From Pleurocapsa sp. FMAR1 (GTDB lineage: Bacteria > Cyanobacteriota > Cyanobacteriia > Cyanobacteriales > Xenococcaceae), in NCBI RefSeq assembly GCF_963665995.1, contig NZ_OY762512.1, positions 4,712,001 through 4,776,000 on the forward strand: a stretch of DNA of 64,000 nucleotides. Direction: 5' to 3'. The notes beneath the pieces were generated by a model. The model was not told the DNA's origin and did no database searches. It saw nothing but the letters and a program-made list of their open reading frames with translations. Positions 46,436 to 56,018 of the stretch are shown here, one piece after another (within the stretch, counting starts at the first letter, position 1; each line of letters begins with the position of its first letter). A program made the translations under genes and the position numbers.

Positions 46436-46897
46436 ATGGTTATTAAGTTTGTTTTTTCTCATTGGTCAAACATATTAGCTGCTGCAACCGCTCTGGCTAC
46501 ATTGGGACTACAAACTCTGTCTGTTCAAGCCGAATCTAAGATATACGATCCACCTTCAATTACTTCAGACAAAGAAATATCTGATACACTCACGGAAAAT
46601 GACATTCCTACAGGAGAAGGAGGTTTTGCCCGTGATTATAATGTGCAGCTAGAAAAAGGAGATCAGGTGGCGATCGATCTTACCTCGGATAACTTTGATT
46701 CGATGGTGATGTTAATTGCTGCTGATGGATCAACTGTTGCTGAAAACGATGATGGTCCTGATGGTACGACTAATTCTTTGCTTTTTTCGCGCATCACCGA
46801 AGCAGGAAAATATATTGTGCGAGTTAGAGCTTTTGGAGAAACTAGCGGCGGGAAGTTTACTCTTAAAGTTACCCGACTCGAACCCAACTCTAAATAA
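46436..46897 (+). CDS. Exported protein with a bacterial pre-peptidase C-terminal (PPC) domain
   Basis: About 153 residues from ATG 46436 (a TTG at 46409 could add 9). A signal peptide (HWSNILAAATALATLGLQTL, with a cut after VQA) is followed by a PPC beta-sandwich: GFARDYNVQLEKGDQVAIDL, FDSMVMLIAADGSTVAENDD and YIVRVRAFGETSGGKFTL. PPC domains usually accompany secreted proteases and help in secretion or binding; here the domain stands alone. It lies just before acs. Confidence 0.85.
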   Translation: MVIKFVFSHWSNILAAATALATLGLQTLSVQAESKIYDPPSITSDKEISDTLTENDIPTGEGGFARDYNVQLEKGDQVAIDLTSDNFDSMVMLIAADGSTVAENDDGPDGTTNSLLFSRITEAGKYIVRVRAFGETSGGKFTLKVTRLEPNSK

Positions 46898-46995
46898 TCG
46901 TTAAGAATTTACCTTAACTTTGCAAATATTAAGGTTACTCTGGCAAAATCGACGGTACAAATAACTGTAAGAAAGTTATACAGTTAAGAAAAATT

Positions 46996-48960
46996 ATGTC
47001 AGAAGTAACTATAGAATCAATATTACAAGAGAAAAGAGTATTTAATCCCCCCGCAGAATTTGCTGCCAACGCATCTATTAAGAGTATGGCAGAGTATAAA
47101 AAACTCTATGCTCTGGCAGAACAAGACCCTTGTGGATTTTGGGAAAAATTAGCCGAAAAAGAACTGCATTGGTTTGAAAGATGGGGCAAAACTTTAGACT
47201 GGCAACCACCTTTTGCTAAATGGTTTGTCGATGGCAAAATTAATATTGCCTACAACTGTTTAGACAGGCATCTGACTACTCATCGCCGAGATAAACCAGC
47301 TTTGATATGGGAAGGAGAACCAGGAGACTCAAGAACTTTAACCTACTCTCAACTGCATCAGGAAGTTTGTCAGATGGCGAATGTAATTAAAGATTTGGGC
47401 GTAAAAAAAGGCGATCGCGTCGGCATATATATGCCCATGATACCCGAAGCTGCGATCGCTATGTTAGCCTGTGCCAGAATTGGTGCAGCACACAGCGTTG
47501 TTTTTGGTGGCTTTAGTGCCGAAGCTTTAAAAGCCCGTCTTCAAGATGCAGAAGCTAAGTTGGTTATTACCGCTGATGGTGGCTGGCGCAAAGATAAAAT
47601 AGTGCCTCTTAAAGATGCAGTAGATCAGGCGATCGCTACTAATGTTCCCAGCGTGCAAAATGTCTTAGTGGTACAGCGCACTAAGCAGGATCTTGCCATG
47701 CAGCCAGGACGCGACCATTGGTGGCATGAACTTAAAGCTAATGCTTCTGATGATTGTCCCGCAGAACAGATGGACAGTGAAGATTTGCTGTTTATTCTTT
47801 ATACCAGCGGTACTACAGGACAACCCAAGGGCGTAGTCCATACTACAGCAGGTTACAATCTTTACACTCACATGACCTTTAAGTGGACATTTGATATTAA
47901 AGACAATGATGTCTACTGGTGTACTGCTGATGTCGGCTGGATTACGGGACACAGCTATATTGTCTATGGGCCTCTTTCTAATGGTGCAACTACCGTAATG
48001 TACGAAGGCGCACCTCGTCCCTCTAATCCTGGCTGTTTTTGGGATGTAGTCGAAAAATACGGTGTAACTATTTTTTACACAGCCCCCACTGCCATTCGGG
48101 CGTTTATCAAGATGGGTGATAAACATCCCAATGGTCGCGATCTTTCTTCTTTGCGTATTCTTGGTACAGTAGGCGAACCTATCAATCCCGAAGCCTGGAT
48201 CTGGTATCATCAAGTCATTGGCGGCGAACGTTGTCCGATTGTCGATACCTGGTGGCAAACCGAAACAGGTGGCTTTATGCTAACGCCTTTACCTGGGGCA
48301 ACTCCTACTAAACCTGGATCGGCAACTTTACCTTTCCCTGGCATTATTGCTGACGTGGTGAATTTAGAAGGTAATCCCGTCGGTGAAAACGAGGGTGGCT
48401 ATTTAGTCATCAAGCACCCTTGGCCCAGCATGATGCGAACTGTATATAAAAATGACGATCGCTTTCGCCGCACCTATTGGGAACATATTCCTCCTAAAGA
48501 TGGCAAGTATGTCTATTTTGCTGGGGATGGCGCACGCAAAGACGAAGATGGCTATTTCTGGGTCATGGGTCGAGTTGATGACGTGATGAACATTGCGGGA
48601 CACCGTTTGGGGACAATGGAAGTAGAATCAGCCTTGGTATCTCATCCTGCCGTTGCCGAAGCTGCGGTGGTATCTCGTCCCGATGAGGTTAAAGGAGAAG
48701 AAGTCTATGCCTTTGTTACCTTAGAAGATACTTATGCAGAAAGTGAGGAACTAAAGCAAGAGTTAAAACAGCACGTAGTTAAAGAAATTGGCGCGATCGC
48801 TCGTCCTGGAGAAATTCGCTTTGCTGATGCTCTGCCTAAAACCCGTTCTGGCAAAATTATTCGCCGTTTCTTGCGTAATTTGGCAGCAGGAGAAGAATTA
48901 GTTGGAGATATCTCCACTATGGAAGATCTCAGCGTTTTAGATAAGTTGCGTCAGGGTTGA
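46996..48960 (+). CDS. acs: Acetyl-CoA synthetase
   Basis: It activates acetate with ATP and CoA via acetyl-AMP. The 654-residue sequence has the AMP-binding signature [37 protein letters not shown], the motif DTWWQTETG and the hinge [16 protein letters not shown]. The catalytic Lys is in TRSGKIIRR near the C-terminus and is the usual acetylation site. The stop codon lies within the left arm of a palindromic repeat (48958-48976). Confidence 0.96.
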   Translation: MSEVTIESILQEKRVFNPPAEFAANASIKSMAEYKKLYALAEQDPCGFWEKLAEKELHWFERWGKTLDWQPPFAKWFVDGKINIAYNCLDRHLTTHRRDKPALIWEGEPGDSRTLTYSQLHQEVCQMANVIKDLGVKKGDRVGIYMPMIPEAAIAMLACARIGAAHSVVFGGFSAEALKARLQDAEAKLVITADGGWRKDKIVPLKDAVDQAIATNVPSVQNVLVVQRTKQDLAMQPGRDHWWHELKANASDDCPAEQMDSEDLLFILYTSGTTGQPKGVVHTTAGYNLYTHMTFKWTFDIKDNDVYWCTADVGWITGHSYIVYGPLSNGATTVMYEGAPRPSNPGCFWDVVEKYGVTIFYTAPTAIRAFIKMGDKHPNGRDLSSLRILGTVGEPINPEAWIWYHQVIGGERCPIVDTWWQTETGGFMLTPLPGATPTKPGSATLPFPGIIADVVNLEGNPVGENEGGYLVIKHPWPSMMRTVYKNDDRFRRTYWEHIPPKDGKYVYFAGDGARKDEDGYFWVMGRVDDVMNIAGHRLGTMEVESALVSHPAVAEAAVVSRPDEVKGEEVYAFVTLEDTYAESEELKQELKQHVVKEIGAIARPGEIRFADALPKTRSGKIIRRFLRNLAAGEELVGDISTMEDLSVLDKLRQG

Positions 48961-48976
48961 CCGCAGAAGGCGGTCA
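48958..48976. repeat. TGACCGC palindromic repeat at the acs stop codon
   Basis: TGACCGC (48958-48964) pairs exactly with GCGGTCA (48970-48976) around AGAAG. The stop codon TGA of acs is the first three bases. The same palindrome with loop GGAAG occurs at 40650-40670. Confidence 0.6.
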
Positions 48977-48978
48977 CA

Positions 48979-49018
48979 GATTACTTCACCCGCTTATGCA
49001 GAACGTGGTGGAGTAATC
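48979..49018. terminator. Hairpin between convergent acs and universal stress protein genes
   Basis: GATTACTTCACC pairs with GGTGGAGTAATC (one G-U pair) around a 16-base loop. It lies between the 3' ends of two convergent genes and may end transcripts from both sides, although there is no T tract. Confidence 0.4.
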
Positions 49019-49063
49019 GGCGATCGCAGAAACAAAACTCATCCTAAATTTTGTGTAAGAAGT

Positions 49064-49912
49064 CTAATCATATTCTTGTCTGGCTAATAACACAGGACAA
49101 GGAGCTTTAATCCGAATGTAATCAGATAAAGAACTACCTAATAAACGTTCTATATCAGGGAGATTTTTGGCAATTGAAGGACGGCGTTCGGGAGAGCCTA
49201 AAACCAGCAAATCAATATTTCTAGCTTCTGCCAAACTACAAATTTTCTGAGCGGGTCTACCTCCTGTAACTAAGCATCGATAATCAAGTCCCATTCTTTT
49301 GACTTTGGCGATCGCGGGAGCTAAGATAGGATTGTTTTCCATATCTTCTTTTGATAAATTGAGATTAGGATCGAGATCTGGATTAACGCGGGTTAAAAAT
49401 ATCTCTGCGTCTTTATAGCCTTGCAACAAAGATAAAGTAACGTCCAAGGCATATTGTGCGGCAGGGGATTTATCGATGGCGATCATTACCCGCTTGAGCT
49501 TTTTGATGTAGATGTCGTCTTTTACCAACAGCATAGAGCGATCGGTTAGTTGAAAAACATACTGGCTTACAGAGTTACTCAAGATAGACTGTAGTTTACC
49601 TAAACCCCGCGATCCCATAATTATTAGGTCGGCATCTATTTCCTGAGCTACCTTGAGAACGGTAGTTTTTGCCTCTCCTTCTTCAACCCTAATATTTACT
49701 TGACTATGATCTATGCCTAATTTGGCGATCAAATTATCTATTTTAGATTTAGCTTGCTCCTGTGCGTCAGACTCTTCTTGACTTGTTTTAGAAGAAACTA
49801 CCCGCAATATTGATACTTGAGAACTTTTTGCAGTGGGAAGCTCTAACAATATCTTGAGCATATCTTGAGCGTTTTCTGCACCAGAGTCGGCATATAAAAT
49901 TTTGTTAAGCAT
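49064..49912 (-). CDS. Tandem universal stress protein (two UspA domains)
   Basis: 282 residues in two Usp folds. Domain 1 (about 1-135) has ILYADSGAENAQDML and the ATP-binding loop MGSRGLGKLQSILSNSVSQY. Domain 2 (about 140-282) has RVMIAIDKSPAAQYALDVTL and VLGSPERRPSIAKNLPD. The GSRGLGKxx...GSVS-type loop suggests domain 1 binds ATP; in domain 2 the loop is altered. Roles in stress survival are general to the family; no specific signal is visible. Confidence 0.92.
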   Translation of the reverse strand: MLNKILYADSGAENAQDMLKILLELPTAKSSQVSILRVVSSKTSQEESDAQEQAKSKIDNLIAKLGIDHSQVNIRVEEGEAKTTVLKVAQEIDADLIIMGSRGLGKLQSILSNSVSQYVFQLTDRSMLLVKDDIYIKKLKRVMIAIDKSPAAQYALDVTLSLLQGYKDAEIFLTRVNPDLDPNLNLSKEDMENNPILAPAIAKVKRMGLDYRCLVTGGRPAQKICSLAEARNIDLLVLGSPERRPSIAKNLPDIERLLGSSLSDYIRIKAPCPVLLARQEYD

Positions 49913-50498
49913 GGGAAAACTCTAATCTGCATCTAATTTCTAATGCTTCTAGATTACTGCTAATTTATACCCTCAATAATGTCAAAGCTTATAAAACTTA
50001 ATGACTAAAGCTTAGAACAATAATTTATTCTAAAATTTGTTGATTTATTTTAAATCTAACCAACTGTTTTACTAGCCATACGTAAAGTTTCTTTAAGACA
50101 GAGAAAATATTTTGAGCAGTAAGTTAAACAGCAATTTTGAGCTTTTACCTTGAGAAAATATGTGTAGTGAATCTACATATATTAAACTCATGCTAGTTAA
50201 TTTTATAATCCGCATCAAGCAAAAATATCAGATTATGTATCAGATTATGCCATTACAAGTGAGGTATATTTTGTTATCAAATTCTTTCAAGCATGGTTAA
50301 AAAGTGTCTATTTATACTTACTACGTGCTAATAAGTAAAATAGAACAGGCTACTTAATATCTAATGTTTTAGTCAAATAATTAGAAAACTAGGTTTAGGA
50401 GTTGTTAATTCTTAAAAACAGATTGAAAATTATTATTCTTAGCTTGCTACTATAATCCTTAGAGTTTTTTTCCGAAAGTATAGCTACTTGCAGTAAAT
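49913..50498. other. Gene-free divergent region with a 12-bp tandem duplication
   Basis: No coding sequence is seen in 586 bases of AT-rich DNA between divergent genes. TATCAGATTATG occurs twice in direct tandem at 50226-50237 and 50238-50249. Otherwise nothing distinctive is visible. Confidence 0.4.
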
Positions 50499-52124
50499 AT
50501 GGTAGACACATCTCATCCTGAATCAGCCGCGAGGTTTAGAAGGCTACAGAATCAGCTACGAGAATGGACAAAATCTCATGTAGAAGGTGAACTTTGGCAA
50601 AGTGTTGATATTTTCGATCAGGATGACTACGATATTTTAGTTATTCCTTCTTTTAGCGTCGATCAGCAGGTTGGGGATAAGATAGCAGGGTTTTTGCACT
50701 ACGAAGAAAGACTACTTTTTTCTTTGATCCGCTTACGCAATCCTTTAACGCGGGTAATTTATATTACAGCATTACCCTTGTGTCCTATAGTCATTGACTA
50801 TTATTTGCAACTACTACCAGGAATACCATTTTCCCATGCTCGCGATCGCCTGTTGTTAATTAGCACCTATGATGGTTCGCTCAAACCCCTAACCCAGAAG
50901 ATTTTAGAGCGTCCTCGTCTAGTAGCCAAAATAGGGCGTGCCTTACGTCCTAATAAATCTTACATGGTTTGCTATAACTCTACGGATTTAGAACAGCAAC
51001 TATCTTTAAAGTTAGGTATTCCTCTGCTGGCAGCTTCTCCAGAGGTACTTAGCTGGGGTTCAAAAAACGGCAGCCGTAAAATCTTTGCCGAAGCGGGTAT
51101 TCCCCATCCAGACGGTAGCTACACTGTCACCAATGTAGCAGATTTGGTTGAGGAACTATTTGGTTTGTGGCAGAGACAACCAGACTTAAAACGAATTGTA
51201 GTCAAGCTAAACGAAGGCTTTTCAGGAGAGGGTAATGCTTTACTAGATCTTAGACCAATTCAAGATTACGCTCCCGATCGAGGCGATCGCCCTAAAACTA
51301 TTGATGTTTTAACTAAACAGTTAGCCAGTATGAAATTTCAGGGTGTAGGAGAAACCTGGTCAACTTTTTCGGCGCGTATTCCTGAATTAGGCGCAATTGT
51401 CGAGGCTTTTGTCGAAGGAGAAGTAAAGCGATCGCCTAGCGTTCAAGGTTACATTAGACCATCGGGGGAAGTAGAAATTGTCTCTACCCACGATCAGATT
51501 TTGGGTGGTGAGCATGGACAGGCATATGAAGGGTGTTATTTTCCCGCTGATGCCGACTATCGCTGTGAATTACAAGAGCTAGGCTTAAGGGTGGGAGAAG
51601 CTTTGGCAGCCAAGGGAGCGATAGAACGCTACAGTGTAGATTTTATTGCCGTACAGCACCCTGAAACAAAAAAATGGGATATCGAGGCGATCGAAATTAA
51701 TCTACGCAAAGGCGGTACAACTCATCCCTTTATGACTCTAAGATTATTAACCAACGGTGCTTTTGATTACGATACAGGAAAATTTTTAAGCCAGCAAAAT
51801 CAAGAAAAATATTATATTGCCACGGATAACCTGCAAAAAGAGCAGTATCGAGGATTATTACCCGATGACTTGATGGATATTATTGCTCAAAAAAGACTCC
51901 ATTTTGATAGCAGTAGTCGCACTGGGACAGTGTTTCATCTCATGGGCGCATTATCTGAGTATGGCAAACTCGGCTTAACAAGTATTGGCAATTCCTTAGA
52001 AGAAGCTCAGGAAATATACGATCGCGTCGAAGCGGTATTGGATCAAGAAACCGAAGTTCATCTTAATAGCGATAATGATGTCCAGGATACATCTTTACCT
52101 ATCAATTGGAGTAGTAATCAATGA
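50499..52124 (+). CDS. PGM1-like ATP-grasp peptide ligase-related protein
   Basis: 541 residues. The N-terminal half (about 1-190) has an alpha/beta domain with DYDILVIPSFSVDQQVG and RVIYITALPLCPIVIDYYL. The C-terminal half is an ATP-grasp fold: SRKIFAEAGIPHPDG, KRIVVKLNEGFSGEGNALLD and EIEAINLRKG-type metal site (IEAIEINLRKGGTTHPFM). The order matches the peptide ligase PGM1 (pheganomycin) relatives, which are common in cyanobacteria and make amide bonds using ATP. No precursor peptide gene is seen beside it, so the product is open. Confidence 0.78.
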   Translation: MVDTSHPESAARFRRLQNQLREWTKSHVEGELWQSVDIFDQDDYDILVIPSFSVDQQVGDKIAGFLHYEERLLFSLIRLRNPLTRVIYITALPLCPIVIDYYLQLLPGIPFSHARDRLLLISTYDGSLKPLTQKILERPRLVAKIGRALRPNKSYMVCYNSTDLEQQLSLKLGIPLLAASPEVLSWGSKNGSRKIFAEAGIPHPDGSYTVTNVADLVEELFGLWQRQPDLKRIVVKLNEGFSGEGNALLDLRPIQDYAPDRGDRPKTIDVLTKQLASMKFQGVGETWSTFSARIPELGAIVEAFVEGEVKRSPSVQGYIRPSGEVEIVSTHDQILGGEHGQAYEGCYFPADADYRCELQELGLRVGEALAAKGAIERYSVDFIAVQHPETKKWDIEAIEINLRKGGTTHPFMTLRLLTNGAFDYDTGKFLSQQNQEKYYIATDNLQKEQYRGLLPDDLMDIIAQKRLHFDSSSRTGTVFHLMGALSEYGKLGLTSIGNSLEEAQEIYDRVEAVLDQETEVHLNSDNDVQDTSLPINWSSNQ

Positions 52125-52137
52125 TCGACGATCATTG
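52119..52137. terminator. Palindrome in the gap between two convergent genes
   Basis: CAATGATC pairs perfectly with GATCATTG around a GAC loop. It spans the stop of the ATP-grasp gene and the 14-base gap before the convergent kinase gene's stop, so it may serve as a two-way terminator. It lacks a T run. Confidence 0.4.
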
Positions 52138-52138
52138 T

Positions 52139-52840
52139 TCAATTCCAAAGTTTAATACCTCCAAGTAACCCCAGTATATTAGGAATAATCTTGGCGTTGC
52201 TAGGTAAATCAAACTTGATGTTGTCTGTTTCTCCTCCACCGATATAGAGAATGTCATAGTTAAAAAGATGACCTAAATGGGCGATCGCTTTTTGTAAACG
52301 ATTATTCCATTTCTTTACACCTTCTTTGTCCAAAGTTGCTCTACCCAACTGTTCTTCGTAGGTTTCTCCTTTACGAAAAGGATGATGTCCCATCTCTAAA
52401 TTAGGTACTAGTCTGCCATTAATAAACAAAGCTGAACCAAATCCTGTTCCCAAGGTAATTACTAGCTCTACACCCTGACCTGAAATTGCTCCAAACCCTT
52501 GAATATCCGCATCATTAGCTACTTTTACGGGCTTAGTTAGTAATTGAGTCAAGCTGGTAGCCAAATCATACTGTAGCCAGTCATCGTCTAGATTAACAGC
52601 AGTTTTAATCAAACCATTTTGCACAACTCCAGGAAAACCCACTGAAACACGGTCAAATTCTTGCTCTTTTGCCAGAGTCAGGATTGTATCGATCACATCT
52701 TTAGGTTTAGCAGGATTGGGTGTTTTTAGGCGCTGGCGATCGCTTATGGGATTACCTTTTGTGTCCAATACCATTACTTTAATTCCGCTACCACCGATGT
52801 CTACAGCCAGGGTACGCAGGGATTCATTGGATTGGTTCAT
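52139..52840 (-). CDS. ROK family polyphosphate glucokinase-like protein
   Basis: 233 residues of the ROK/hexokinase-fold family: phosphate-1 loop LAVDIGGSGIKVMVLD, VSVGFPGVVQNG, NDADIQGFGA (catalytic Asp) and LGTGFGSALFINGRLVPN. The sequence style matches polyphosphate glucokinases, which phosphorylate glucose using polyphosphate or ATP. The ROK zinc-binding CxCGxxGC motif is absent, as usual in this subgroup. It ends 14 bases from the ATP-grasp gene, convergent. Confidence 0.85.
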   Translation of the reverse strand: MNQSNESLRTLAVDIGGSGIKVMVLDTKGNPISDRQRLKTPNPAKPKDVIDTILTLAKEQEFDRVSVGFPGVVQNGLIKTAVNLDDDWLQYDLATSLTQLLTKPVKVANDADIQGFGAISGQGVELVITLGTGFGSALFINGRLVPNLEMGHHPFRKGETYEEQLGRATLDKEGVKKWNNRLQKAIAHLGHLFNYDILYIGGGETDNIKFDLPSNAKIIPNILGLLGGIKLWN

Positions 52841-53118
52841 AGTGCTTCTCGAAATTAGGTCTATCCAGATTATAGGAGTTTCCAGGGGTTTAACAAATTA
52901 AACAATTGTCAAGTGTTTATTGACACCCGCTTTTAATAGTTCCTGTTTTATAAACTACAAATATTTACTTACAAAGTATAAGTAAAGATCTTATAAAACG
53001 TAATTTCAACTATCGTTAATCGAAATAAAAACTGTTATAAAAGGACTACTGAACAGCTAAAAATAGATGTTTTTAACTGTTTATAATCAACTGATATTAT
53101 TATTTTCAAAAAATACAG

Positions 53119-53706
53119 ATGCCATTAAACTGCTTAATTAGTCATTCATATATTTCCAAAAACTTAATTAGTATTAGTTTGGGTCTATCAAGTCTCATAT
53201 TAATAGCACAACCTGCCTTCAGTGCTGAAAAGGTAAAATTAATTTATGGTCCTTTTAACGGCAAAATATCCGTAGAATCTTTAGAAAAATATGCCGCCAC
53301 AGGAGAAATGACCCAAGAGCTTCGTATGTATTCTAAGTTTTTAAAGAAAGAGGATTTAATCCAGCTAAAATACTGGTTGAGCAATCGTTTCGAGAGCGAT
53401 CGCGTTGAAATGTATCAGTTTACCAATACTCCTGAAGGCGAAAAGTTTTTGCAAGAACTTGGTACAGCAATTAAAACTCATCCTCAACGAAATGGTTTTT
53501 ATGCGATTCGTTCTTCTTTGATTGGAGCAGCAGATAACCCCGACCAATCTGATGGTTGGACAGTGATTGAGGCTATGTATAAATTTCCCACAGAAGATTT
53601 ACAAATAAATACCAAGGAATTATTTGAATTGAGTAAGTTTTGGTCAGCCGACAAGCAAAAAAATCAGGCAGCTTTGGATATGTTTGCTCCCAAAGCAAAA
53701 AAATAA
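53119..53706 (+). CDS. Exported DUF1400 family protein
   Basis: 195 residues with a signal peptide (about 15-35, LISISLGLSSLILIAQPAFS, then A). AEKVKLIYGPFNGKISVESL opens the DUF1400 domain, which in many cyanobacterial proteins forms the N-terminal part of an exported alpha/beta hydrolase. Here the protein ends after the DUF1400 region and no catalytic Ser motif (GxSxG) is present, so it is a domain-only version or a truncated relative. Confidence 0.8.
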   Translation: MPLNCLISHSYISKNLISISLGLSSLILIAQPAFSAEKVKLIYGPFNGKISVESLEKYAATGEMTQELRMYSKFLKKEDLIQLKYWLSNRFESDRVEMYQFTNTPEGEKFLQELGTAIKTHPQRNGFYAIRSSLIGAADNPDQSDGWTVIEAMYKFPTEDLQINTKELFELSKFWSADKQKNQAALDMFAPKAKK

Positions 53707-53741
53707 TTTACCTATTAAAAATTTACTATTATTAACTTTAT

Positions 53742-54422
53742 TTAAGTAGCTTTTGGCGCAGATACAAAAGGTAAGTGTCCTGTTTTTAGCCAAACTTTTG
53801 CGCCATTTGCACCTGCTTTAGCAACTATCTGACTGTTGATTGGAACTCGTAACCAAGATTGAGGGTGAAAATTATCTTTACCCTCGCTTATACTTCCTTC
53901 TAGCACAAATAACTCTGCACCATTAGGAGCATCAATCACAACTTCCGTGTCAGTTTGCCATTCTTCGATACGAACCTCTTCCCGTTTATCTTTAAACAGT
54001 GGCGTTACTAAAACACCAGGACGTTGAGGATCACTTATGGCAGACATTTGATGAACATCAATTCTTACACTTGTACGATCTTGTAAATCAAACTGCCACA
54101 GTTTTACAAAAATCGTACAGCCTGGTTCAGAACCAGGAGTATGATTAGACTGAGGCGGGTTACGAATATACGAACCTGCGGGATAATTTCCCTGCTCATC
54201 TTGAAATACCCCCTCTAAAACGATAAATTCTTCTCCTCCACCATGTATGTGAGATGAGAACTTACTATGAGGTGCATAGCGGACAATAGAGGTCGCTCTG
54301 GCTACTTCCTCGCCAATGCGGTCAAGCATTCGGCGTTCAACTCCTGCCATTGGCGAAGGCTGCCATGGTAACTGTTCGCCATGTAGCACAACTCGTTTAG
54401 TAAAATCGCTGTTTAGTTCCAT
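53742..54422 (-). CDS. ChrR-like cupin domain protein
   Basis: 226 residues from ATG 54422 (an earlier in-frame ATG at 54467 reads through repeat DNA). Two cupin barrels are visible. The first has RYAPHSKFSSHIHGGGEEFI and VLEGVFQDEQGNYPAGSY, where the His/His/Glu set binds metal, as in the zinc site of the anti-sigma factor ChrR. The second has GAELFVLEGSISEGKDN. It probably responds to oxidants or acts as a metal-dependent sensor or enzyme. No sigma factor gene is adjacent. Confidence 0.82.
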   Translation of the reverse strand: MELNSDFTKRVVLHGEQLPWQPSPMAGVERRMLDRIGEEVARATSIVRYAPHSKFSSHIHGGGEEFIVLEGVFQDEQGNYPAGSYIRNPPQSNHTPGSEPGCTIFVKLWQFDLQDRTSVRIDVHQMSAISDPQRPGVLVTPLFKDKREEVRIEEWQTDTEVVIDAPNGAELFVLEGSISEGKDNFHPQSWLRVPINSQIVAKAGANGAKVWLKTGHLPFVSAPKAT

Positions 54423-54431
54423 GACTAGATG

Positions 54432-54596
54432 TAGGGTGGGCAAAAAATAACTCAAAGCTAGAAACATTACTAGAAAAGCCTTTTGCCCACCAAATTATAG
54501 ATAATTAAATTATTTTACCTTTAGAATTGCGGTGGGCATGGCGATGATCATCTGTAGCGCGCGATCGCGCTACGGCAATGCCCACCCTACGATACT
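54432..54596. repeat. GGTGGGCA palindromic repeat cluster
   Basis: GGTGGGCAAAA (about 54436) is mirrored by TTTTGCCCACC (about 54480). GGTGGGCAT (about 54531) is mirrored by ATGCCCACC (about 54585), enclosing a GTAGCGCG/CGCGCTAC near-palindrome that contains a HIP1 core. A related pair (GGTGGGCA and TGCCCACC) lies at about 31532-31595. It is the TGTAGGGTGGGCA-type dispersed repeat of cyanobacteria. Confidence 0.6.
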
Positions 54597-54613
54597 ATTT
54601 AGATCGACAACGC

Positions 54614-55693
54614 CTAAGCAATAGTTACCTCATCAGACAAATAAACATCCTGTATAGCATGAAACAACTTGATCCCTTCTGCCATAGGACGTTGAAAAGT
54701 TTTTCTGCCAGAAATCAAACCACAACCGCCAGCCCGCTTGTTAATTACCGCAGTACGCACGGCATCAGCAAAGTCACTATCTCCAGAAGAACCTCCAGAA
54801 TTGATCAAACCACTGCGCCCTGCATAACAATTAAGTACTTGATAGCGAGTCAAATCAATCGGATGATCGCTGGATAATTTACTGTAGACTAAATCATCAG
54901 TACGACCGTATTTTTCGCCTGTAGCTTTGGCAACTGCGGCATAACCACCGTTACATTCAGGCAGTTTTTGCTTAATAATATCGGCTTCGATGGTTACACC
55001 TAGGTGATTTGCTTGTCCTGTAAGGTCTGCTGCTAAATGATAGTCTTTATCCTGTTTGAAAGCGTCATTGCGCAGATAACACCAGAGAATAGTTGCCATA
55101 CCTAATTTATGTGCCTGAGCAAAGGCTTTGCTGACTTCTTGTATCTGGCGAGATGATTCTGGCGAACCAAAATAAATAGTTGCACCTACAGCAACAGCAC
55201 CCAAATTCCATGCTTGCTCAACGCTACCAAACATAATTTCATCTGACGGGTTGGGGTAGGTAAGCAACTCGTTATGGTTGAGTTTGGCGATAAAAGGAAT
55301 ACGGTGGGCGTATTTGCGGGACATCATGCCTAATACCCCTAAAGTAGTGGCAACAGCATTACAGCCACTTTCTAGAGCCAATTTAACGATGTTTTCGGGG
55401 TCGAAATAGATTGGGTTGGGGGCAAAGGAAGCTGCCGCAGAATGCTCTATTCCCTGGTCTACAGGTAAAATAGACATATAGCCAGTATTCGCTAGCCTCC
55501 CACTAGAATATAGCTGTTGCAGACTGCGAAGCACTTGAGAGTTGCGATCGCTATTGATAAAAATGCGCTCAACAAAGTCACCTCCAGGCAGGTGCAGCAT
55601 ATCTTGAGACACTTTTGCCTTATAAGTTAGTAAGTCGTCGGTTTCGTTACCTAATATAGACTCAAGATTGGAAGGAGAAAAAGTGGTAGTCAT
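54614..55693 (-). CDS. Class I fructose-bisphosphate aldolase (FbaB/DhnA type)
   Basis: This Schiff-base aldolase of glycolysis and the Calvin cycle is the metal-independent form that cyanobacteria carry beside a class II enzyme. The 359-residue sequence has [52 protein letters not shown] and [13 protein letters not shown]. The C-terminal [10 protein letters not shown] and [19 protein letters not shown] loops bind phosphate. The length and motifs are complete. Confidence 0.92.
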   Translation of the reverse strand: MTTTFSPSNLESILGNETDDLLTYKAKVSQDMLHLPGGDFVERIFINSDRNSQVLRSLQQLYSSGRLANTGYMSILPVDQGIEHSAAASFAPNPIYFDPENIVKLALESGCNAVATTLGVLGMMSRKYAHRIPFIAKLNHNELLTYPNPSDEIMFGSVEQAWNLGAVAVGATIYFGSPESSRQIQEVSKAFAQAHKLGMATILWCYLRNDAFKQDKDYHLAADLTGQANHLGVTIEADIIKQKLPECNGGYAAVAKATGEKYGRTDDLVYSKLSSDHPIDLTRYQVLNCYAGRSGLINSGGSSGDSDFADAVRTAVINKRAGGCGLISGRKTFQRPMAEGIKLFHAIQDVYLSDEVTIA

Positions 55694-55937
55694 AGCTTTT
55701 TTTAAAATATTTACTTACTTACAGCTTATTGTTACTACTGCTGATAGTTTTTTTGTTCCTTCGTAAGATAGTTTTACGATTGTTGACTGCGTTTTTTTGC
55801 TATCGGCTTACAAAAGGGATGGCTTGAATATCAATTTAACTCTCGCCAATAAATTTAGTTTACGATCGAGTTATTAAAATATCTACTATCTAAAAAGTAT
55901 TCAAAATGTCTAACTTACTTAATAGCATGACATCTTT

Positions 55938-56018
55938 ATGAGCGACCCTCTCATAGTACCCTTATTTTTATTAGGCTTAATAGTAATTTCAGCTATATAT
56001 TTTGCTAATCAAACCTAA
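55938..56018 (+). CDS. 26-residue single-helix membrane peptide, coupled to the next gene
   Basis: ATG 55938 opens MSDPLIVPLF and ends FANQT with TAA at 56016-56018. A single hydrophobic helix (about residues 5-22) is followed by a short polar tail. The stop overlaps the ATG of the following GHL10 gene (TAATG), the classical sign of translational coupling and strong evidence that the small frame is real. It is too short for automatic gene calls. I cannot match it to a known photosystem, cytochrome or NDH small subunit. No strong ribosome-binding site precedes it. Confidence 0.6.
   Translation: MSDPLIVPLFLLGLIVISAIYFANQT

Noticed and set aside
47665-48258. A 197-codon minus-strand frame
   Set aside because: It is entirely within and opposite the strongly conserved acs gene, so it is a shadow.
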